In this document: positions 32,582 through 46,921 of the stretch, one piece after another
How the letters are laid out: each line of letters opens with the position of its first letter
Numbering within the stretch: position 1 is the stretch's first letter
From: Sipunculus nudus
Lineage: Eukaryota > Annelida > Sipuncula > Golfingiida > Sipunculidae
Assembly (NCBI GenBank): GCA_026874595.1
Contig: CM049320.1
Location: forward strand, 29,500,714-29,564,713
DNA length: 64,000 nucleotides
Reading direction: 5' to 3'
Notes under the pieces: model-generated
The model's input: the letters and a program-made list of their open reading frames with translations, nothing else
What the model was told of the DNA's origin: nothing
The model's database searches: none
Made by a program: the position numbers and the translations under genes

Positions 32582-35500
32582 ATATGTGAAGGGGAATGAT
32601 TGACAAAGAATTAATAGTTGTTGCATCCAAGAATAAGACACGGCTGAGAGAGGTTTGTGTACAAGCCTGGGTTGGGTCCGAATGCCATCAGGCCATTAAA
32701 GTGCAAGTGTATATGTTTTAAATAATTCAACTGCAAATGCAAATGTTAATAGAAATAATAGGTGCAAATGCAAAAAAAAAACTTCATGATGCAAATGCAA
32801 CTTCAATATCAAATGTGTACACATGCATTTGCAATTCAATCATGTTTTGTTACATAATACGTAACAGGAATCAGGATAACTTCAGTTTTGGCTCACAGGG
32901 AGCGTTCTATTTGATAAAGAATATTAAGTGATATTTAATTTTTCAACCCCTCTTATTTAAATATGTCTGCTGTTTTGTACACAAGGAGGCAGCTTGTATC
33001 TACATGTGAGCAATTCGCTCAAATCTTTCCTCAGAGTTTTAAGGTAAAGAAAGGCACAGTTAAAAAAGGCACACTTAGAAATGGCAAAATGCATACTTAA
33101 TCAATCTGAAGGACAGTTTAAGCTTTGGATCGAATTGCATACACCATTAATGTTAAAGGGAACGATTTATGTCCGCCAGGAGTTCTTTACCATTATGTAT
33201 TTTTTGTGATTTTTTTTTTTTAATTCTGTTATCTTTATTATGATTTCGGGAAAAAAAATGTATAAAGGGCCTTTTGCAACTGCTTCATTTTAAACGAAGT
33301 GTACGCTGTACAATATAGTGCATGTTTAGTATCTATGTGGGTATTTTTTTATTATGGCTCGCATTATCAAACACGAAACAGTCGCTAAATATATTTGATT
33401 GTTGTTTACTGCCAAGGCCAGGGCATAATTATAATATTTATTAGTAAACATAAATCAATTCACACACATACATGTGGCTGTTTCTGTTATATTTGTGTGT
33501 TAAATAATTAGCAGCTATATTGTTCTAAATTCATGACACTGAGAATATTAGGTAGAAATATATTTCTCTTTGAAACGTTAAAGTCAAGAGTCTGAGCTAT
33601 AATATTCCCATCAGAACTATCCACAAACTGTGGCGAAAAATCAAGCCCAGATAAAAAATAAAAATCCTAATATATAGAGCTTTAAGAGAATTTGTTTTTG
33701 TATTGTTTTGTAAAATAAATGACATATGTATAAGTTTATCCAACAGGTGGCACAGCACACCTTTTTTTCAAAGGAGATTATACCTGAAACTGATCGAATG
33801 TCAAGGCTAAATTTGGGTTACATTTTTAGGCCTGCTAACGATGATAAACCTTAATGTAACATCATTATATGAAATAAATGTTGACATATATTGCTAATAC
33901 TTGGTAGTGTCATTACTCTAGTGTACAGTGACGTAGTACATTTCGAGGAAGAACCCTGATACCGAGAGAAGCCAAGGGCAAGATTTAGCTGAATGGCCCG
34001 ACACCGATGTTTTCATAAAATGGTGAAGCCGATTGTTAAACTAGCGTTGCTGCATAAACAAAATAAAACAATGCAAAAAAAGTTGATAATTAGGTCAACC
34101 TTTTTTATCATTCAAATAAATTTAAAAGTGATATTTTTGTTATAATTTGTAATATTACTTCAAACACATACTTACCGATACATGTATACATGACCCATTC
34201 CTTATCCAGCATACCTGATTGATTTATATATAAGACCACATACATTTTGAGTAATAACCTTATTCTTTTAGTTAATATTTATACAAATTGGTTATTTTTT
34301 GTGATGATGTAAATCATTTGGGTTTATGTTAGGCCTATCTTAATACGGATTTGATTAATACAGATCATTATGAGATAGGTCAAACATAAAATGTTGTTTA
34401 AATTCTGAGGCTGCAAATTCATTACTTGATTATCAGATGTCCAGTCTCCATGGCGTGAAATTGTTAAATATATCTTTGTCGTGAAATCAACAGATAGGTT
34501 GCCCGATCCTGACGGTTGGAAAATAGCAATCTTCACATGTTTGGTATAAGGCGAGGGACTAGAATGTTAATTCACCGAACATGTCTACTGTCCATTTTTT
34601 TAATTACCAGGCAGACACCATACACTATATAACACCTAGAAAAGGTGAGATAACTATTTACAATAAGTTATCTTAGTAATATATATATATGCGTGTGTGT
34701 GTGGATGTGTGGTGACAAAGGATGATAAATATGTAATAATAACATAATAACATTACATAAAAATATTTTAAAATATGAATAATATCTAATTGTTAAGTTG
34801 ACAGCCTTATTTCGATTTGTATGCTATCTCGAATTAATCATGGTCTTCTGAATAAATAAATATTTCATCATTGTCTTTGATGAAAGACTTAATAAAAATG
34901 GTTCCATTCTACCATCTCTAGATGTTCATAAAATCAGCAGTCGTCCTTCAGTTGAACTTTTAATTAAACAGGTATATGCCCCATTGAGGTGCTTTGAAGT
35001 AGAACACAATTTTTAGTTCAGTTGAAGAAGAGGTTGAATGAAGCGACACTGATTCCACCCTGTTTTGAGAAGGCACAAGACCAGACAACGCCCACTGAAA
35101 CAGGTGAAGTCTGTTATTATTTACATTGGGGTGTCATGTCACGTGAAACCCCAACAGCCATTTCAATCCTATTCAATCTGACAGTCCGCCTCGGCACTAG
35201 AACAGAAAATATCTACAAAAAATACTTGATTTAATCACAATAAAAATGAGAACAATAATATTTGGCGCATCAATAAAGCATACGATTTGTCTGAGAGCCT
35301 GGCTCGAATAAACTAAAATTATCCAGTCTTTCCCAGCCAGCGACGGTCGGCGATAGGTACTGACAGCTGGCCGGCTGTTGAGCAACATCGTCAGATATTG
35401 GAGAAAGTATGTAACGTATGATAATTGTAATGGTCAAATTTGGTTCCTTACGTTAAGATGCGTATGTCAGACAAATGTTATACTGAATAATGGCCTAGAA

Positions 35501-35602
35501 TTCAAGCATGATGCTTTTTTCATGATTTCGGGTGGTGTGTCTTGACAGGTATTTAAATTTCAAAAGGCCAGGTCACCCGGCGTGAGTGATATCAAGGCAG
35601 CG

Positions 35603-35654
<52 letters not shown>

Positions 35655-38600
35655 ATTGTATGTTTCATCAATTAAAATATCCAGATTGAAATCAATATTG
35701 AAAGAAATTTAATTCCATCAAAGCACGCCACTGATTTTGCAATATAGTTGGTTTATAGGTATGCGCTTCTTGAAGAACACAAATATTTTCATTTCCTTAT
35801 GATGAAAAAAACATTTCAACATTTTCCTTCTTTTTTTATAAGACCTAAGTCCTCGGATAATTTGTTTATATAGCCTTTTCAGTGCTGGTAAATTGAGGAT
35901 TGAAATTAAACGTTCAAAGGCCTTTAAATAGATTAAGCACTGTACAAACGTGTTGCAAACAATTTAAACATGTTGCCCGCCCCCTAAAGCTTGCTATATC
36001 CCTTTTCATATACCAACAACTTTTTTTAATAGGCATATGATATCTTGTAGTTTTCGTGTCGTACTGTAATGCTGGAACAAAGACATGTGGCAGTTGGCAT
36101 TGGTCTAGTGGACGACCTGCGCCCAACGATAATAGGATCATCAAAGTCCCACATTTTCTCCTCCCACATGTAGTATAAAACATATGTGTCGTTTCATAAT
36201 GGTAAGGTAAGAAAAGGTTCGACAACACATAGCTACATATGTAAGAAAAGGAATGAGAGCAGGTGAAAAATGACGGATTGTTATTCTGGGTCTATTGGTT
36301 GAAGTATTTTGAGAAGTACACATTTGTGGGATAAACATTGTAAAGTACACAAATGGCTCATAAGCTGTTAATGGAAGATTGATGCCTAGGGCATACAAAA
36401 ATTTCGTATGTGCTCGACCTGCTCTTGTGGATATATTTAAAATTGTACGCTTAAAAGGGCCAAACCAAGATTGCTTCGTTTTTTGGTCAGTAATTGAAGA
36501 TGTGAACAGATACACCTTGGTATCTGTGGATACCTCAATTGTTCCTGTAGTCTATGTTTGCATCATATCTTTAAGATATACATCATATTTTTTTCTCTTA
36601 TTAAAACATCATGCATTTGGTTCAGGTCATCTGTGACGCAGTCCACTGAGAAAAAACCCGAACCTCGACGACCCGTTGAAACGACTCTGGCTTCAGACGA
36701 ATAATTCAATACAGGAAATCCCCCAGCCTAGTGGTTTCGCGGTATTTGCATTCACTAATCCAAGTCGTCGAAACGGAACAACTTTCAAACTTGGTTATAC
36801 ATAAAAAATTTTTTTTTTCTCAAAATAAACAAATTTGCAAAATTAAAACAGTGTCTGTCAGTTTGATTAAACTTTTGTTGGCACAACCCGGCTTATAACT
36901 CTATAAAGAAATCACTAGAACGACGCCTTTTGCGTATGTTAAAAAAGATTCTGCGATTATCACTTATATATTTATGTCTATTTTCCACTCAAAATGCCCC
37001 AGAAAACTAAACGGGCGAGTCAGATGAAAATTATTGCAGGAACCATTTAATCATGGTAAAGCCGTTTAACGGTGCAAGTTTTTGCTGTTTCCGACTATTC
37101 CTTGACAAGGAAGCTATATGTGGTATGTCGTTATCTTCGCGGTTCCCCGTGTATATATGAAACAAAAATGTTAAATTGAAATTGTACGAAACCATAATAT
37201 AAAGACTACCCTTATTTATTATGACACATTTTGATGTTTGTGTGCAACTATAATCTGAATTTATCTTGGACACTGATACCGAACAAAATTTAAAAGTCGA
37301 GATGACACCCGCAATGGAAATGAAGCACCTTCAACAAGTATCAAAGCGATTACGGATAGATTATTAGTCACAGATCACTTACGTTTAGATACTATTAATT
37401 ATAAGTAAGAGAAAAGGAAAAAATATAAATTTTCCTGTAGAAAGGGGGGATGATGTAACAGAGATATGAAAGCAGAGCGAAATAGAGAGGCAGGGGAACC
37501 GGCAAATAACAATAGAGTACAATAAGGAAACGTGCTACCCGACTGCAGAGACATGTTTAGTTGGAAAATCACAAATCATTGTTAATGTCATATTTAATCA
37601 TGTAATATATATGTAACATGAGACTTGTCCTGCATTAAATTGAAATATTGCCCTATACATAATATTGACGGAATTCATTTAAACATATATCCGATTTCTC
37701 ACTGACTTAAGATACATCCAATTGTTTTCTTGCTGTTTCTGTACTTTTTACTGCATAGATTTCCATGGGCACACTATAATTTACCTAGTGGTCACTGACT
37801 TCAATGTACACTAGGACAATACAAGTTCCACACATGCAGCAATCCTCTCAGAACGTGTTTCATCGACTGCCTGCATATAGCATGTGGTCGCCCCCACTAA
37901 CACAGAAGGCCACATCCTAGATCTACTATTCTCCCCCCCCCCCTGAAGAAAATGTTGTACATTCTGTAAAGGGGGTTGATCCCATTTTTTATCACAACAT
38001 CACCCTTCGCACCCTTACTTTAGGCAGACCAACATTGTCTACTCAGAAAGCTCAATCAGGCAGCTGATGGACAAGATATCAAGATGTCTCCTCTTCTCCA
38101 AAACGGTGGCATTCCACACGGCAACCACCAAACCCTGTAAAACAGCATTCTACAGTATCCGTAATAAACATTCACCTAAAATGACTGCCACTACCACATT
38201 CAGGCCAAAATGGTCATGGATGAATGTTAATGAGAATCGTGCAACAGAAGAGGTTCTTCAGGAAGTATGAACAATTGTTGAAGAAAAGTCACTTTCATGT
38301 GCATCGTGAGATACATGCACTGTTAACAGCTTGATCCAGACGGCTAAGGTCGCATATTGTCAAGACAGGGTCACTCAGTGTGACCAGGTCCAGGAAGGAC
38401 ATTTCAACATTGTGCAAGGTTTCAGGAGGCGGCGATATGACCAGAAAAGATCGACACCATCATGTCATCAAGCTGGAGGCTTAAACAGTTACTTCATGGA
38501 CAAGGTTTCAAATTCCATGGCGGTTCCTGGAGTGAAGCGTTATATAACCACCCTCTGACAAATATGTCGAACCAGACCTGCCTGTCCCTTTTTATAGCCT

Positions 38601-39600
38601 CTCTCATTTAATTCTCTTTGACAGACTCTCTCAGCGGCAGGTCACAAAGAGTCATTTTTAATGGTTAAACCTGAACTGGCCGGGATGTTTATATGTCAAT
38701 GGTCCCAAAGGGGTCAGTCCTGGTCACTTTCTATTTTCCCTGTACACTGCTCCTATCTGTGACATTGTCGTTCTTCATTGGGTCTTCATCCATCTCTATG
38801 CGGATGATGATCAGCCAGGTATGACCTTCAGTTTCCATCCCTCATCTATCATTGACGAATAAATAGCCTCTGTGTAGCCATGCATTGCTAATCTCAATGC
38901 AAGGATTGTTTCGAAAAAGCTCAAACTAAACGGCAACAAGACAGAACTCACACCGCCTACATCACAGTGCATTATTGATGTAGGGAGTGGGTCATCAAAT
39001 TATATTAAGAAAATCACAAATGCGATTGAATTGTGAAATATTTTGCGCTTTGCGAGAATTAGTCTTCTCTTTAGACTCAAATTTCCCTATAACGGTAACT
39101 AATATATGGACAATTTCGCAGCATAAACTCTCTTTTGATATTGACAGGAGCTTCAATCAAATGTCTTTTACCGCCTAAGACCTGTCATTCAAATCGACCT
39201 TATCGGTGATTCTGTTCTGAAAGTTGACATAAATGTTGTCACAGTGAGGAGACGCTAATCATTATTGACAATTAGTGGAGCCTTGGCACTGACTGGCCTG
39301 ACGTAGGATGGAATGTCGTCAATTACACTTAATGGAGTTAAACTCATATAAATTGGCTTTACAGTACATTTAAATGTTTGTTAAGAATTGCATTTAAATT
39401 GTCTATCAAACTGGCAGTTCTCGTCTATCTGTCATATGTTGTTCCATCGGAATATAATCTTGAATTCATCAAGTTCAGACATCTGCAAATGTTTTTGAGC
39501 ACAGATATACAATAAAAGTCGATTTAAATGCTTCAATAAAGTGGTTTGAATATCTTTTGAAATCCGATTTGCATTGCCCGAGTCCATTATTCGGTGAAAA
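32582..39600. other. Long spacer between copies 3 and 4
   Basis: Holds the octamer-like cluster, TA/TG repeats (34679, 35602-35655) and the CR1-like remnant (37755-39180). Two overlapping antiparallel frames near 36141-36636 are open here and at 53373-53868, but the corresponding frames in the first spacer are shorter and shifted, so they are not called as genes. Confidence 0.65.
37755..39180 (+). mobile_element. CR1-like LINE remnant before copy 4
   Basis: Same structure as 27580-29005: 468-bp deletion, one-base RT frameshift, and an 11-base C tract at 37933-37943. Confidence 0.8.
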
Positions 39601-39705
39601 ATGAACGGCTGAACATTTGTTCTTATAGTGACATGAGACCAACCAATAAATACATTCTAGAAATAAACCCACAATGAGAGCATTCTCGGTGATGAATGCT
39701 GAAAT

Positions 39706-39850
39706 ATGGCAAAACTTATCTTTTTGATAGCAGTAAATAATTTATATCTTAGTCTTTGGTCAGAAGGTAAAGTTCACTTACTTCCTCGAGACTAATATAC
39801 GGGGAAAATATGCACTTTGTTTTCATTTCCTCGTATACTTAAACATGCTT

Positions 39851-39913
<63 letters not shown>

Positions 39914-41320
39914 ATATATACACTGTTAATTGCTTGCATTTATTGAGAAATATCGATTTAAAAGAAAGGTATTTTAGCCAGACCTTAAAATGAGAAAAAG
40001 GCCAGAAACGTGTGTGCATTATTACATACTGTGCTAATATTTTACCATATTTTACCATGAATAACAACCATTTGTCGTTTTGCCAATGAAAATTATTTTG
40101 CAAACTGTAAAAGTAACAGCATGAAATTTATAGTTATTGTGTGTTAAATGTGTATTTAATCCATCGATTTTAAACTGACAGCCTTAAAAGCAAACAGCCC
40201 ATGTGTAAATGAGCAAGGCAACATGTTTGACCACTAAGCCACTAGATCACGTGTCAAAGGGACAAATGCTTCGTATTCCACACCCACAGCAAACCACAAC
40301 ATCTGAATCTCCTTATGTCAGGTTACTTGAATCAAACCCTATTAATTATATAATAATTTTTACAAAGTAAAATTCGTCAAATATTTCTTATAAAGCCTTG
40401 ATTACAACCGTAGCGACAGCCGACCACAAAAGGGATTTCTTGAAATTCGGATTGAGAAGTGTTGCCAATAAATATCAACCCACAAGAGGATGCACTAACA
40501 TTTGTGGTCCTAAAAGCTTACCATGCCCAACTGATGCGAGGTTCCCAGACACATGCGCCTCAAATCCGATACAGAAATGGTACCGGTATCCGGAATGCCT
40601 GCAAACGTCCACTGGTATGTTACACTTATCGACCAACTTCCCCGATTGTTTTTCATGTACTTATGACTAACATTTAAATAAACTATTTGAAAGATAATAT
40701 ATCACCAAAGGTATTTCCAGATTTAGAATATTATTTAGAATGTGGCTTTGAATATGGCGGAATGAGCATTTATTTCCTGTGGTGTTTCACATTCTATATC
40801 ATTGCATTTCTCACAAAAGGGATGACAACCCTGGGCCACAAGAGTAGGTTGAAGCAGAGTAACATCATGATCAGTGCCACACCAATTATGACACCACAGT
40901 CAGAAATGATGTTGATGGGTAGAATCATGACAACTGGCAATGTACAGAAAGATGATGGTAGGAAACAATCATGGTTGGGTAAATAATGTGGACATCCATC
41001 CACATGGATCTACCAATGATATATTTTTGTTTTGATATTCGTGAATGTAATTTAATTGATCAGATAGCCCTACAACCAACATATAATGTACATTTTGATG
41101 GATTCCATGTGTTCCTCAAGACGTACTCATGTAAATAATTGCTCATGTGTTTAGGAGAATCTAGTCAAACTGGTCCATATCGACCTTAATGAATGATATG
41201 GATTAAGATTTATAAGATGTAGAATCTTGCATTCATTTTTCATATTTGTTCTTTCCTAAGTCTTTCTTCCAAAAGAGGTAGTGACGAATTGGATTGGATT
41301 GAAGCAGTTACCATAATTGC

Positions 41321-41358
<38 letters not shown>

Positions 41359-42774
41359 ATTATTATATACTGATGCTTTTCAATTCAGAAATAATTAGCA
41401 TGGCCATCTAGGTAATCTCCTAGGAAATCATATTAATTGATGCCATCTTGAGAAATGCGGTTTTGAGAACAAATCGATTCAGATCATGAATCTAAAGTCG
41501 ATGTACACACACATGTACATAGTTTTTAGTTGTATGTAGTAACATTATATTTATTTTTTGGCACCCGCACACTTCTGGCTTAAGTAGGTCTTATTAGAGC
41601 ATATTAGAGAAAAAATAGGCATAGAGTACTGTTACATACATCACGCCCTTTTGGCGAGAATTTAGTACGAATAAATGTGTAATTCTGCCTTTGCTATGAA
41701 TTTTTGCATCGACAAAGATGTCCAACACTTTATAAACGAAGATCTGTCATCCCTGGTGAAAATCCTGATTTTGCAATACTGAATAAAGCAATAATCAATC
41801 TATTTCAAGTTGCAGGCGAGAATTGTTTTATTTATTTTAATTATAAAATGAGTGCTCTGACTCTTACGTTACTTTTTACATATATTTGACCATCAAAGTT
41901 TCAGAAAATGTTTTCAAATTTTTTACTAATATATTCCTCATACAAAAATTGGAATATGTAAAGTTTTCCACGTATTCTCTGCACATGAACTGGAGAAAAC
42001 TAAGGAGTCGTAGATTCATGGAATAATATTATATGCATTATATATGATTTCGAGGTTGTCCCGAGGGATGGAACGCTCGCTACCGTGATGAAAAAGGGAC
42101 AAACACCTGCTACATGATAAGACCGTCCCCAGGCATCAGTAAAACGGAGGCCGGCGTTGCCTGCCACAACCACAGCAAGTCCATCCTAGTTTCTATTGAG
42201 ACGCTGCAGGAATTACGGCACCTCGATCATTTCTTCAAAGCCCAACTATCTGATCCGTCAACTTCTGACTTACGTATGCCATTTATTTGGCACATGATTT
42301 TGTTTGTCCTTTTACACTTACTTTGTATACAACAGATATTGCCCATTTTGTTTAATCGTCTATAGTTACTTTAAAGAAGTTGACGCTTGTTTAACAATAT
42401 ACATAAAATATAAAATATTACGGGCATATTGACACGCATTTCTTTCTTTTCCGCCATTATCATCGAATCGTCTTATAATCGCATTTTGTGTATACTACTT
42501 GATCACATGAAAGGAAAAATAATGAGCACTAGTATGTTTTAAGGAATTATTTTTTGTAGTTTGCAAGAAGGATTCGCACTGTGGTTATTGGACTTCGGCC
42601 TGGAAACCTTGGGGTTGGTATTGGACAAATGGCGTGCCTCTCAATTATGAAAACTGGATCAATGAAGATCCTCTTTCCGTTATCATGCAGGTTATGATCA
42701 ATCAGTCATGTGTTTTCCGAATGATAAGGAATGGTTCACTTGGTAGTGGGTACATCTGCGAGTTACGGCTGTAG
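39706..42774 (+). CDS. Copy 4: secreted C-type lectin-domain protein, intact, 237 aa
   Basis: Exons 39706-39766, 40396-40614, 42055-42273 and 42560-42774 (TAG) join in frame with GT-AG, phase-1 introns. The architecture equals copy 1: signal peptide, five-cysteine module, long-form CTLD with C95/C112, C130, C168, C174, C217 and C233. Differences from copy 1 include Asn12, Gln48, the 127-137 block (GVACHNHSKSI here), Leu166, Trp184-Gly185, Gly191 and Asn224. The last of these creates a second glycosylation sequon (NGS) beside NQS at 214. EDP replaces EPN and no WND motif is seen. It is followed by the longer 3' tail shared with copies 1 and 6, then the short spacer. Confidence 0.88.
39854..39920. 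repeat. (TA)n microsatellite, intron 1 of copy 4
   Basis: About 67 bp of TA with one 'ttt' interruption. Confidence 0.95.
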
Positions 42775-45170
42775 AACTGAATATATGAAGGGAAATGATT
42801 GACAAAGAACTAATAGTTGTTGCATCCAAGAATAAGACACGGGTAATGCTAAACAACTGTATATCTACAGGATTCCATTAAGGTTCTGAGACTACGTGGA
42901 AAGGGCTTTCACGCGATTACTCTATGCACCATTTGTGCGGGTCTTAGGTGTTTGTCACCAACATTGCTGGTTCATAATACGAAAAAAACAACGAAAGGCG
43001 CAATCCTGCGTGAGTGAAACACGACTATGGACTCCCCACTTGGCCTGCAGGGCTCTAGACCTGGATAGATGTCGACCGTGAAATATCTCGCCTCCTCGGC
43101 TGAGAGAGGTTTGTGTAGAAACCAGGGTTGGGTCTGAATGCCATCAGGCCATTAAAGTGCAAGTGTATATGTTTTAAATAATTCAACTGCAAATGCAAAT
43201 GTTAATAGAAATAATCGGTGCAAATGCGATAAAAACTTCATGATGCAAACGCAACTTCAATATCAAATGTGTACACATGTCTTTGTAATTGAATCATGTT
43301 TTGTTACATAATACGCAACAGGAATCAGGTTAACTTCAGTTTTATTATCATACATGTAACCACTAGTATCAGGAGAAAATATTTGAAATCTCTTGCAAAT
43401 TTATCCCTTGCCTTTTTTGGCTCACAGGGAGCGTTCTCTTTGATAAAGTGATATTTAATTTTTCCTACCGTTCTGCTTTTAATATTTCTTTTGTTTTGTA
43501 CACAAGACAGCAGCTTGTATCTACATGTGAGCAAATTCGATCCAAACTTTTCTCAGAGATTTAAGGTAAAAAAAGCCACAGGTAAAAGAGCACAGTTAGA
43601 AATGGCAAAATGCATACCTTATCAATCTGAAGGACAGTTTAAGCTTTGGATCGAATTGCATACACCATTAATGCGAAAGGGGACGATTTATGTCCGCCAA
43701 GAGTTCTTTACCATTATGTATGTGTTAAAAATTTTTAAAAAATATGTTATCCTTATTGTGATTTCGAAGGGCCTTTTCCAACTGCTTCATTATAAACGAA
43801 CGTGTAAGCTGTACAATATTATGCATGTTTAGTATCTATGTGCGTATGTTTTTATTATAAATTGCTTTTTCAAACACGAAACACTCACTAAATATATTTG
43901 ATTGTTGTTTACTGCCAGGGCCAGGGCTTAATCATAATATGTTTTAGTATACATAAATCAATTCACACACAAACATATGTGGCTGGGTCTGTTATATTTG
44001 TGTGATAAATAATTAGCAGTATATTGTTCTAAATTCATGACACTGAGAATATTAGGACAATAAATATTCCTCTAACTCATGGAACCGTTGAAGACAGGAG
44101 TTTCCGCTATAATATTCCCATCAGAACTATCCACAAATTGTGGCGAAAAATCAAGCCTAGATAAAAAATAAAAATCCTAATATATAGAGCACTGTGAGAA
44201 TTCGTTTTGTAAAATAAATGACAAAATGTATAAAAGTTTATCCAACAGGTGGCACAGCTACTTTCATTTTTAAAGGAGATGACCAAATGTCAAGGCTTAA
44301 TTTGGGTTACATTTTCAGGCCTGCTAACGATGATAAACCTTAATGTAACATCATTATATGATAGAAATTTTGACATATATTGCTAATACTTGGTAGTGCC
44401 ATTACTCTAGTGTACAGTGAGGTAGTACCTGTCGAGGAAGAACCCTGATACCGAGAGAAGCCAGGGGCAAGACTTAGCTGAATGGCCCGACACCGATGTT
44501 TTCATAAAATGGTGAAGCCGATCGTTAAACTAGCATTGTTACATAAACAAAATAAAACATCTTTTAGCAATGAAAAAAAAAGTGGATAATTCGGTAAACC
44601 TTTTTAATCATTTAAATAAATTTTTTAAGTGAAATATTTTTTATAATTTGTGATATTACTTCACACACACACTTATCGATACATGTATATATGACATGTT
44701 CCTTATCCAGCATACCTGATTGATATATATATAATACCACATACATTTTGAGTAATAACCTTCTCCTTTGAGTTTATATTTATACAACTTGGTTATTTTT
44801 TTTTGTGGTTATGTAAATTATTGTGGGTTTATGTTAGGCTGATCTTAATATGAATTTGATTAATACAGATCATTATGAGATTGGTCAAACATAAAATGTT
44901 GTTTAAATTCTGAGGCTGCAAATTCATTACTTGATCATCAGTGTCCATGGCGTGAAATTGTTAAATATATCTTTGTTGTAAAATCAACTGATAGGTGGGC
45001 CGATCCTGACAGTTGGAAAATAAACCAATAGCATTCTTCACATGGTTGGTATAAGGCAAGGGACTAGAATGTTAATTCACCGTACATGTCTACTGTCCAT
45101 TTTTTTAATGACCAGGCAGACTCCATACACTATATAACACATAGAAAAGATGAGATAACTATTTACAGTA

Positions 45171-45209
<39 letters not shown>

Positions 45210-46620
45210 ATGATTTGTGATGACAAAGGATAATAAATATGTAATAATAACTTAATAATATTACATATAATTATATATTGTGAAATTATTTTAAAATATG
45301 AATAATATCTAATTGTTAAGTTGACAGCCTTATTCCGATTAGTATGCTGTCTGGAATTAATTATGGTCTTCTTAATAAATAAATATTTCATGATTGTCTT
45401 TGATGAAATACTAAATAAAAATTATTCCATTCTACCATCTTAAGATGTTCATAAAATCAGCAGTCGTTCTTCAGTTGAACTTTTAATTAAACAGGTATAT
45501 GCCCCATTGAGGTGCTTCAAAGTAGAAAACAATTTTTAGTTAAGTTGAAGAAAAGGTAGAATGAAACGACACTCATTCCACCGTGTTTTGAGAAGGCACA
45601 AGACCAGACAACACCCACTAAATTACGTGAAGTCTGTTATTGTTTACATTGGAGTGTCATGTAACGTGAGAGCCCAACAGCCATTTCAATCCTATTCAAT
45701 CTGACAGTTGAAACGACTCTGGCTTCAGACGAATATTAATACGTTTAATACAGGAAATCCCCAGCCTAATGATTTCCCTGTATTTGCATTCACTAATCCG
45801 AGTCGTCCAAATGGAAAACTTTCAAACTTGGTTTTACATAAAAAATATGTTTTTTTTTTACAAACAAACAATTTGCTTAATTAAAACGGTGTTTGTAAGT
45901 TTGATTAAACTTTTGTTGGCACAATCCCTCTCATAACTCATTAAGAAATTGCTAGAACGACGCCAGTCGTGTTTGTTAAAACACATCACAGTGCATTATT
46001 GATGTAGGGAGTTAGTCATCAAATTATATTAAGAAAATCACAAATGCGATTGAATTGTGAAATATTTGCGCTTTGGGAGAATTAGTCTTCTCTTTAGAAT
46101 CAAATTTCCCCATAACGTTTACTGATATATGGACAATTTCGCTGCATAAACTCTCTTTTGATATTGACAGGAACTTCAATAAAATGTATTGGACCGCCTA
46201 AGACCTGTCATTCAAATTGACCCTATCGGTGTTTCTGTTCTGAAAGTTGACATAAATGTTGTCACAGTGAGGAGACGCTAATCATTATTGACAGTTAGTG
46301 GATCCTTGGCATTGACTGGCCTGACGTATGATGGAATGTCGTCAATTACACTTAATGTGGTTAAACTCATATAAATTGGGATAACAGTACATTTAAATGT
46401 TTGTTAAGAATTGCATATAAATTGTCTATCAAACTGTCAGTTCTCGTCTATCTGTCATATGTTGTTCCATCGGAATATAGTCTTGAAATCATCTGGTTCA
46501 GACATCTGCAAATGTTTTTGAGAACAAAACAAAAAAAGTCGATTTAAATGCTTCAATAAAATGGATTGAATATCTTTTGAAATCCCATTTGCATTGCCCG
46601 AGTCCAATTTTCGGTGAAAA
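42775..46620. other. Short spacer between copies 4 and 5
   Basis: Retains the longer 3' tail, the octamer-like cluster (43188-43290), a TA/TG repeat (about 45171-45210) and the common flank. It lacks about 1.5 kb at the junction near 45707 and about 2.0 kb near 45982 relative to the long spacers. The second loss removes the endonuclease and RT parts of the CR1-like remnant. The island between the junctions resembles the first spacer (3890-4125) more than the others. No gene was seen. Confidence 0.7.
45982..46205 (+). mobile_element. Residual 3' piece of the CR1-like remnant
   Basis: Begins inside the old LINE at 'acatcacagtgcattattgatg' after the 2-kb deletion and keeps the site into which the younger LINE inserted in the first unit, here empty. 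Confidence 0.65.
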
Positions 46621-46860
46621 AAGAACGGCTGAACATTTGTTCTTCTAGTGACATGAGACCAACCATTAAATACATTCTAGAAATAAACCCACAGGAAAAG
46701 CATCCCCGGTGTTGAATGTTAAAAATGGCAAAATTTATCTTTTTGATAGCAGTGAATACTTTATATCTTAGTCTTTGGTCAGAAGGTAAAGTTCATTTAG
46801 TTCCTTGAGACTAATAAACGGGGAAAAATTGCACTTCAATTGTTTTTATTTCCTGCTATG

Positions 46861-46862
<2 letters not shown>

Positions 46863-46917
<55 letters not shown>
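46863..46917. repeat. (TA)n microsatellite, intron 1 of copy 5
   Basis: About 55 bp of uninterrupted TA; lacks the 'ttt' break seen in copies 3, 4 and 6. Confidence 0.95.

Positions 46918-46921
<4 letters not shown>

Noticed and set aside
36141-36636. Overlapping 124-aa minus and 85-aa plus frames in the long spacer (also 53373-53868)
   Set aside because: Both strands are open over the same DNA, and the equivalents in the first two spacers are disrupted; no recognisable domain.
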